Assembly (NCBI GenBank): GCA_949358305.1
Contig: OX442319.1
Location: 2,170,001 to 2,234,000, forward strand
DNA from: Strigamia acuminata
Taxonomy: Eukaryota > Arthropoda > Chilopoda > Geophilomorpha > Linotaeniidae
Direction of reading: 5' to 3'
DNA length: 64,000 nt
Part shown: one piece after another, positions 58,471 through 64,000 of the stretch
Position numbering within the stretch: position 1 is the first letter of the stretch
Layout: each line of letters begins with the position of its first letter
Notes under the pieces: model-generated
The model's database searches: none
The model's input: the letters and a program-made list of their open reading frames with translations, nothing else
Told to the model about the DNA's origin: nothing
Position numbers and translations under genes: made by a program

Positions 58471-58552
58471 TTAAATGTGTATGTTTATTAAAAATAATGC
58501 AATAAAATAAAAACAATTTTAATTGATATTCAGGTACAATTTTTATTTATAC
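58471..58552. terminator. Convergent 3' ends with polyadenylation signals
   Basis: 82 bp of AT-rich sequence between the two convergent genes. AATAAA at 58501-58506 serves the plus-strand HIRAN gene. TTTATT at 58542-58547 reads AATAAA on the minus strand, just after the transposase stop. Confidence 0.6.
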
Positions 58553-60235
58553 TCAAATCATTTTGACAGCAAAATATTCATTACATTCAACTAAAGTTAC
58601 TGTATCTACAGGGTTTAATACACTATACACTTCTTTACTGCCCTCATTGTGGTGTAATACTACAATGTTCCAATTTTCTTGGACTGATGCAGCATAAATT
58701 TCCAAGTTCCCACCCATTTCTCTGTTTCTCTGCAAGTCGCTGAAGTACTCATCGCTGGTTAAGTCTTTCAATTCGATTAAAGTTTTCATGTATTCGATCA
58801 ACTCATTCTTATATTGTTTCCAGTTTATGTCCGGGTCACATTTTCTCGCCAGACATTTAAATAAGCTGTTTTCAGTTATATCGGGAAGGTAATAGTTTGG
58901 AGCTTCGTACACATCTTCATCCTCATTCTCTTCTTGAACCACCAAGTCTGGGTGTTTATTTATCCAATGATCTTCATCAAAATCGGCATTCAATAAATCT
59001 TTCAAAGGGGGATGCAAAGCTGCCAGATCAAATCGCTCCTTTGGCACCAAACCGCAAACCGAAAAAGCATTCATAACGTGGGTAGAAGTTCGAGTTTTTA
59101 TCCACTCGGTCACCCATTCCGAAACGTTAAAATACGACGGCACTTTTGGATTTCCTGCTCGAGTTTGCATTTTCGGATCATCAATCGCAGAAGCAAGGTA
59201 TGAATCAAACTCTGTTGCATAGAAAGGTTGAAAACTTCGATTAATACCAACATCCAATGGCTGTAGAATGTTTGTGAGGTTTGGTGGAACAAGTACAACA
59301 AAAACGTTATGTTTTTCTAACCTCTTAGACTTCGCAAGTTTAACATGGCAGCCATAAGAATCAATTATAAACAATGTTGGTTCACGTCGAAAAGCTGTCT
59401 GTGCACGATTTAAAATTGTATCTTTAGCAAATTGGTACAAGATGTCATCGTTCCACATACCAGTCTGATTTACACTACACAGAACACTTGTGTTGACTGC
59501 AGGCTTATTTTTTAAATTGGAAAAAAGTAAATGAGGCATTAAAAATTTACCTTCCAGTGTTATGGCAAATGTGGCGGTAAAACGTTTATGTGAAGTGCCT
59601 CCCTTTTTCATCAGCACATCCCGGCTTCCTTTGGTCGTGATTGTAGATTTCGGTTCTGATTCGAAGTATCGGGGCACTTGATCCATGTTAATAATGTTCT
59701 CGTCTTTAATTTTGTGTTTTTCAATCAAGTTTTGGACATCTTGAATGAATTTTCGGCAAATATCATCGGCGCCTTCGGGCAAACTTCGACAAGATGTTTG
59801 TCTTCTTGAAACCAGTCGTTTTCGTTTTTTAAACCTCTCTATCCAACCGGTCGACGCAACAAACTTCTCTTCTTCCGAATCACCAACTTGCATTTGGGCA
59901 TAGATGCTGAGCGCTTTCAATCGAATATATTGGTCTTTTACCCGAAGTCCTTTCGTATTCTTGTCCAGGATCCACGTGTGCAGCTCAGTTTCTAATTCCG
60001 TGAATTGTTCTTTCCGACCACCGCCTTTCAATCGTCGTGTTCTTCTTGACTGGATTTCATCATCCACTAAAGCTTCTTCCAGTTGTCGTTTCTGGCTTAT
60101 CCAACCTTGAAGTGTCCCCTTGCTAATTCCGTTTGCCTTGGCAATCGCTGGCATACCCTTGCCATTAACACCTTTCTGATATTGATTAACAATATCAAGC
60201 TTCGTCTTGATCGTATAGCTCATTCGCTTCACCAT
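58553..60235 (-). CDS. Pogo-like DDE transposase with C-terminal OTU-like domain
   Basis: 560 residues from ATG at 60233-60235. Residues 1-50 form a psq/CENP-B N-type helix-turn-helix (TIKTKLDIVNQYQKG...ISKGTLQGWI). Residues 72-140 resemble the Tc5/CENP-B second DNA-binding domain (ending TGWIERFKKRKR). The DDE_1 catalytic domain has D185 (IINMDQVP), D292 (FIIDSYGCH) and D328 (NILQPLDVG), with 35 residues between the last two. An acidic stretch lies at 430-442. Residues 453-560 resemble an OTU cysteine-protease fold (NSLFKCLA, MGGNLEIYAAS, ECNEYFAV). The usual DGNC catalytic block reads TENS (S457 for Cys), and the His position reads E553, so it should be inactive. The transposase assignment is firm; the OTU call is from pattern recognition. 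Confidence 0.93.
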   Translation of the reverse strand: MVKRMSYTIKTKLDIVNQYQKGVNGKGMPAIAKANGISKGTLQGWISQKRQLEEALVDDEIQSRRTRRLKGGGRKEQFTELETELHTWILDKNTKGLRVKDQYIRLKALSIYAQMQVGDSEEEKFVASTGWIERFKKRKRLVSRRQTSCRSLPEGADDICRKFIQDVQNLIEKHKIKDENIINMDQVPRYFESEPKSTITTKGSRDVLMKKGGTSHKRFTATFAITLEGKFLMPHLLFSNLKNKPAVNTSVLCSVNQTGMWNDDILYQFAKDTILNRAQTAFRREPTLFIIDSYGCHVKLAKSKRLEKHNVFVVLVPPNLTNILQPLDVGINRSFQPFYATEFDSYLASAIDDPKMQTRAGNPKVPSYFNVSEWVTEWIKTRTSTHVMNAFSVCGLVPKERFDLAALHPPLKDLLNADFDEDHWINKHPDLVVQEENEDEDVYEAPNYYLPDITENSLFKCLARKCDPDINWKQYKNELIEYMKTLIELKDLTSDEYFSDLQRNREMGGNLEIYAASVQENWNIVVLHHNEGSKEVYSVLNPVDTVTLVECNEYFAVKMI

Positions 60236-60686
60236 TGTTTAGAAAATAAATGTAAACACACGGTACGACAGACTTCAGTAGGAATGCGACTACACGTGTT
60301 TATTCCAAATACAAAATGGCCGAATCCCAAAAAGGATTAAAATAATAAGGTGATGATTGGTTGAGCGGGGGGGGAGGGACGTAGCGGGCGCCACCTCGAG
60401 ACAAAGCCTAACAAAAACATACAGTAAGTTTTATTTTTGTATCCAATTCGTATCAAATTAGTACCAAATTCGTGTCAAATGCGTGTGAAATTCGATTTTC
60501 TGGCATCGCGCCTGTTAAAAGCTCACCCCGCAATGCTTCCCGGCATTGCACCCATCAATGCACTCGAATATAACGTCATGACGTTGTATTCGAATACAAC
60601 GTCATGACGTTATATTGGAAGTGACGTTATATTCGAGAAATCACTAAAACTTTCGAAAACAGCGATTTTCGAAAAAACTTGAATAT
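60236..60686 (-). promoter_or_regulatory. Upstream region of transposase and right subterminal repeats
   Basis: 450 bp with no gene. It holds five 11-bp degenerate direct repeats at 60439-60493 (GTATCAAATTA type), an eight-G run near 60368, and palindromes AACGTCATGACGTT at 60572-60585 and 60598-60611. It must contain the transposase promoter; I cannot place a start site. Confidence 0.6.
60439..60493. repeat. Five 11-bp subterminal direct repeats
   Basis: GTATCCAATTC, GTATCAAATTA, GTACCAAATTC, GTGTCAAATGC, GTGTGAAATTC in uninterrupted tandem. Only this end of the transposon has them. Possible binding sites for the transposase or another protein. Confidence 0.75.
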
Positions 60687-60718
60687 AACGTCATGACGTT
60701 ATGTTCGGGGGAAGACGG
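60687..60718 (-). repeat. Right terminal inverted repeat of pogo-like element
   Basis: 32 bp, reverse complement of 57655-57686, including the AACGTCATGACGTT palindrome at 60687-60700. Confidence 0.92.
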
Positions 60719-60764
60719 TAGTACTTGGATGGGTGACCGCCTGGGAATCCCAGATGTCGTTCTC
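60719..60764 (+). pseudogene. 5S rRNA gene, 3' part, split by pogo-like element
   Basis: Nucleotides 73-118 of the gene begun at 57581; 74 + 46 - 2 (duplicated TA) equals the 118-nt gene length, so precise excision would restore it. Confidence 0.9.
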
Positions 60765-60848
60765 TTCGTTTTTATTTTTTTACTTTTTGCATTTTCAATT
60801 TTGTTTGCTGAGTGTGCATTATTACTAAAATTCACAGCTTGTACTGAT

Positions 60849-61572
60849 GTGAACGACCATACCACGCTGAAAACACCGGTTCTCGTCCGATCCCCGAAGT
60901 TAAGCAGCATCGGGTCTGGTTAGTACTTGGATGGGTGACCGCCTGGGAATCCCAGATGTCGTTCTCTTCGTTTTTATTTTTTTACTTTTTGCATTTTCAA
61001 TTTTGTTTGCTGAGTGTGCATTATTACTAAAATTCACAGCTTGTACTGATGTGAACGACCATACCACGCTAAAAACACCGGTTCTCGTCCGATCCCCGAA
61101 GTTAAGCAGCATCGGGTCTGGATAGTACTTGGATGGGTGACCGCCTGGGAATCCCAGATGTCGTTCTCTTCATTTTTATTTTTTTAGTTTTTGCATTTTC
61201 AATTTTGTTTGCTGATCATTCAGTATAACTAAAATTATTAGCTCTTACAGATGTGAACAACCATACCACGCTGAAAACACCGGTTCTCGTCTGATCCCCG
61301 AAGTTAAGCAGCATCGGGTCTGGTTAGTACTTGGATGGGTGACCGCCTGGGAATCCCAGATGTTGTTCTCTTCATTTTTATTTTTTTACTTTTTGCATTT
61401 TCAATTTTGTTTGCTGATCATTCAGTATAACTAAAATTATTAGCTCTTACTGATGTGAACGACCATACCATGCTGAAAACACCGGTTCTCGTCCGATCCC
61501 CGAAGTTAAGCAGCATCGGGTCTGGTTAGTACTTGGATGGGTGACCGCCTGGGAATCCCAGATGTCGTTCTC
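60849..61572 (+). rRNA. Array block 4: four full-length 5S rRNA genes
   Basis: Genes start at 60849, 61051, 61253 and 61455. The one at 61253 carries GAACAACC (nt 7 A, breaking a helix I pair) behind a B spacer. The second has GGTCTGGATAGTAC (T to A at nt 73). Confidence 0.93.
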
Positions 61573-61656
61573 TTCGTTTTTATTTTTTTACTTTTTGCAT
61601 TTTCAATTTTGTTTGCTGAGTGTGCATTATTACTAAAATTCACAGCTTGTACTGAT

Positions 61657-61737
61657 GTGAACGACCATACCACGCTGAAAACACCGGTTCTCGTCCGATC
61701 CCCGAAGTTAAGCAGCATCGGGTCTGGATAGTACTTG
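61657..61737 (+). pseudogene. 5S rRNA gene, 5' part, split by fold-back element
   Basis: Nucleotides 1-81 of an A-type gene ending GGATAGTACTTG. The remainder resumes at 62197 with GTACTTG repeated. Confidence 0.9.
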
Positions 61738-61883
61738 CATAGTGTAAGAAGGGATAGTGGTCTCACTCCGTCAGTTCCCTGATTCGCCACGGTGGCGCTG
61801 CTTTACACAGACAGACTACTACAGCATAGAAATGCATGCTGAACTAGGTCAAAACCACTCATTTTGATTGTTTTAAGCATCAG
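61738..61883 (+). repeat. Left arm of fold-back element
   Basis: 146 bp, starting CATAGTGTAAGAAGG and ending GCATCAG; reverse complement of the right arm. Confidence 0.9.
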
Positions 61884-62050
61884 AAATAAAAATAATTATT
61901 GCACACATATTTTAGACGACCAAACATTAATTTGGTAAAAAAATGAATAAAATTAATTTAAAAAAAATTTTTTTAATTATTTTTTTATTTTTATTATTTT
62001 ATTATTTATATTATTTTATTTTTAAATTATTTTTTAAATTATTTTTACTA
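61884..62050. other. AT-rich core of fold-back element
   Basis: 167 bp, nearly all A and T in its second half, with no coding potential; forms the loop of the hairpin. Confidence 0.7.
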
Positions 62051-62196
62051 CTGATGCTTAAAACAATCAAAATGAGTGGTTTTGACCTAGTTCAGCATGC
62101 ATTTCTATGCTGTAGTAGTCTGTCTGTGTAAAGCAGCGCCACCGTGGCGAATCAGGGAACTGACGGAGTGAGACCACTATCCCTTCTTACACTATG
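62051..62196 (-). repeat. Right arm of fold-back element
   Basis: 146 bp, reverse complement of 61738-61883. Confidence 0.9.
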
Positions 62197-62240
62197 GTAC
62201 TTGGATGGGTGACCGCCTGGGAATCCCAGATGTCGTTCTC
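62197..62240 (+). pseudogene. 5S rRNA gene, 3' part, split by fold-back element
   Basis: Nucleotides 75-118 of the gene begun at 61657; 81 + 44 - 7 gives the full 118 nt. Confidence 0.9.
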
Positions 62241-62324
62241 TTCATTTTTATTTTTTTAGTTTTTGCATTTTCAATTTTGTTTGCTGATCATTCAGTATAA
62301 CTAAAATTATTAGCTTTTACTGAT

Positions 62325-63856
62325 GTGAACGACCATACCATGCTGAAAACACCGGTTCTCGTCCGATCCCCGAAGTTAAGCAGCATCGGGTCTGGTTAGT
62401 ACTTGGATGGGTGACCGCCTGGGAATCCCAGATGTCGTTCTCTTCGTTTTTATTTTTTTCCTTTTTGCATTTTCAATTTTGTTTGCTGAGTGTGCATTAT
62501 TACTAAAATTCACAGCTTGTACTGATGTGAACGACCATACCACGCTGAAAACACCGGTTCTCGTCCGATCCCCGAAGTTAAGCAGCATCGGGTCTGGTTA
62601 GTACTTGGATGGGTGACCGCCTGGGAATCCCAAATGTCGTTCTCTTCGTTTTTATTTTTTTACTTTTTGCATTTTCAATTTTGTTTGCTGAGTGTGCATT
62701 ATTACTAAAATTCACAGCTTGTACTGATGTGAACGACCATACCACGCTGAAAACACCGGTTCTCGTCCGATCCCCGAAGTTAAGCAGCATCGGGTCTGGA
62801 TAGTACTTGGATGGGTGACCGCCTGGGAATCCCAGATGTCGTTCTCTTCATTTTTATTTTTTTAGTTTTTGCATTTTTAATTTTGTATGCTGATCATTCA
62901 GTATAACTAAAATTATTAGCTTTTACTGATGTGAACGACCATACCATGCTGAAAACACCGGTTCTTGTCCGATCCCTGAAGTTAAGCAGCATCGGGTCTG
63001 GTTAGTACTTGGATGGGTGACCGCCTGGGAATCCCAGATGTCGTTCTCTTCGTTTTTATTTTTTTACTTTTTGCATTTTCAATTTTGTTTGCTGAGTGTG
63101 CATTATTACTAAAATTCACAGCTTGTACTGATGTGAACGACCATACCACGCTGAAAACACCGGTTCTCGTCCGATCCCCGAAGTTAAGCAGCATCGGGTC
63201 TGGTTAGTACTAGGATGGGTGACCGCCTGGGAATCCCAGATGTCGTTCTCTTCGTTTTTATTTTTTTACTTTTTGCATTTTCAATTTTGTTTGCTGAGTG
63301 TGCATTATTACTAAAATTCACAGCTTGTACTGATGTGAACGACCATACCACGCTAAAAACACCGGTTCTCGTCCGATCCCCGAAGTTAAGCAGCATCGGG
63401 TCTGGATAGTACTTGGATGGGTGACCGCCTGGGAATCCCAGATGTCGTTCTCTTCATTTTTATTTTTTTAGTTTTTGCATTTTCAATTTTGTTTGCTGAT
63501 CATTCAGTATAACTAAAATTATTAGCTCTTACAGATGTGAACAACCATACCACGCTGAAAACACCGGTTCTCGTCTGATCCCCGAAGTTAAGCAGCATCG
63601 GGTCTGGTTAGTACTTGGATGGGTGACCGCCTGGGAATCCCAGATGTTGTTCTCTTCATTTTTATTTTTTTACTTTTTGCATTTTCAATTTTGTTTGCTG
63701 ATCATTCAGTATAACTAAAATTATTAGCTCTTACTGATGTGAACGACCATACCACGCTGAAAACACCGGTTCTCGTCCGATCCCCGAAGTTAAGCAGCAT
63801 CGGGTCTGGTTAGTACTTGGATGGGTGACCGCCTGGGAATCCCAGATGTCGTTCTC
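62325..63856 (+). rRNA. Array block 5: eight full-length 5S rRNA genes
   Basis: Starts at 62325 + 202k (k = 0-7), with A and B spacers mixed. Variants include CAAATGTCG (62631), GTTCTTGTCCGATCCCTG (62961), TACTAGGATGG (63209) and GAACAACC in the gene at 63537. Confidence 0.93.
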
Positions 63857-63940
63857 TTCGTTTTTATTTTTTTACTTTTTGCATTTTCAATTTTGTTTGC
63901 TGAGTGTGCATTATTACTAAAATTCACAGCTTGTACTGAT

Positions 63941-64000
63941 GTGAACGACCATACCACGCTAAAAACACCGGTTCTCGTCCGATCCCCGAAGTTAAGCAGC
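63941..64000 (+). rRNA. 5S rRNA gene, cut by the window end
   Basis: First 60 nt of an A-type 5S gene (GTGAACGACC...GTTAAGCAGC). The array continues beyond the window. Confidence 0.92.

Larger units (their letters stand above)
57655..60718 (-). mobile_element. Pogo-like (Tc1/mariner superfamily) DNA transposon with HIRAN and transposase genes
   Basis: A 3,064-bp element with 32-bp inverted repeats (57655-57686 and 60687-60718, starting CCGTCTTCCCCCGAAC) that agree at every base I compared. TA duplications (57653-57654, 60719-60720) are diagnostic of the Tc1/mariner/pogo group. It encodes a 560-residue transposase on the minus strand and a convergent HIRAN-domain protein on the plus strand, 82 bp apart tail to tail. 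Copies of the palindrome AACGTCATGACGTT lie near both ends. The intact transposase frame and matching ends suggest it may be autonomous. Confidence 0.93.
61738..62196. mobile_element. Fold-back (MITE-like) element with 146-bp arms
   Basis: A 459-bp element whose arms (61738-61883 and 62051-62196) are reverse complements with no mismatch that I found, around a 167-bp very AT-rich core. Ends begin CATAGTGTAAGAAGG. It is flanked by a 7-bp duplication GTACTTG (61731-61737, 62197-62203) taken from nt 75-81 of the 5S gene. It encodes no protein, so it would be moved by a transposase elsewhere. A 7-bp duplication inside a multicopy RNA gene fits the Dada superfamily (6-7 bp duplications, targeting snRNA and tRNA genes). 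P-type and hAT elements (8 bp) are less good fits. The family is not proven. Confidence 0.9.

Noticed and set aside
61943-62131. 62-codon frame in the fold-back element
   Set aside because: Low-complexity AT-rich core translated as Phe, Leu and Lys runs, plus one arm; no gene.
1436-63409. Hundreds of 64- and 70-codon open frames in both strands of the array
   Set aside because: They recur every 202 bp, straddle the 5S gene and spacer, and change only with spacer class. They are by-products of the rRNA repeat, not genes.

Overview
The window is a eukaryotic, almost certainly invertebrate animal, tandem 5S rRNA gene array broken up by transposable elements. The organism type is inferred from a metazoan-style 118-nt 5S gene, 202-bp head-to-tail units with poly-T Pol III terminators, a retrotransposon primer site matching the 3' end of animal initiator tRNA-Met, and a pogo-type DNA transposon. 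I cannot name the species or phylum; an arthropod is a guess.

Layout: 1-1255 is the 3' part of a Ty1/copia element (end of RNase H, 3' UTR, putative 3' LTR) inserted in a 5S gene. 1256-33700 holds a 3' 5S fragment and 160 full 5S genes. 33701-40684 is a complete, apparently intact Ty1/copia element on the minus strand. 40690-44124 holds 17 5S genes. 44125-51108 is a second copy of the same element. 51114-57654 holds 32 full 5S genes and a split one. 57655-60718 is a 3,064-bp pogo-like transposon with a transposase carrying a C-terminal OTU-like domain, and a convergent HIRAN-domain gene. 60719-61737 holds four full genes. 61738-62196 is a 459-bp fold-back element with 146-bp arms. 62197-64000 holds eight full genes and a ninth cut by the window edge. 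That gives 221 full-length 5S genes, all on the plus strand, plus three interrupted by insertions.

The units come in two spacer classes, here called A and B, mixed in nested higher-order repeats. The whole copia element plus 17 5S units (10,424 bp) is present twice in tandem, with the same single LTR mismatch in both copies, so one insertion was duplicated later by unequal exchange or by an assembly error.

The most striking feature is where the mobile elements sit. Three unrelated elements (copia family 1, pogo, fold-back) entered within nt 73-81 of the 5S gene, around the sequence TTAGTACTTG at the edge of box C. The second copia family entered the spacer at another GTAC, 4-8 bp upstream of a 5S gene. 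Both copia families show the same target duplication, AGTAC, when read in element orientation. The sequence therefore looks like a 5S-targeting niche used by several transposon classes.
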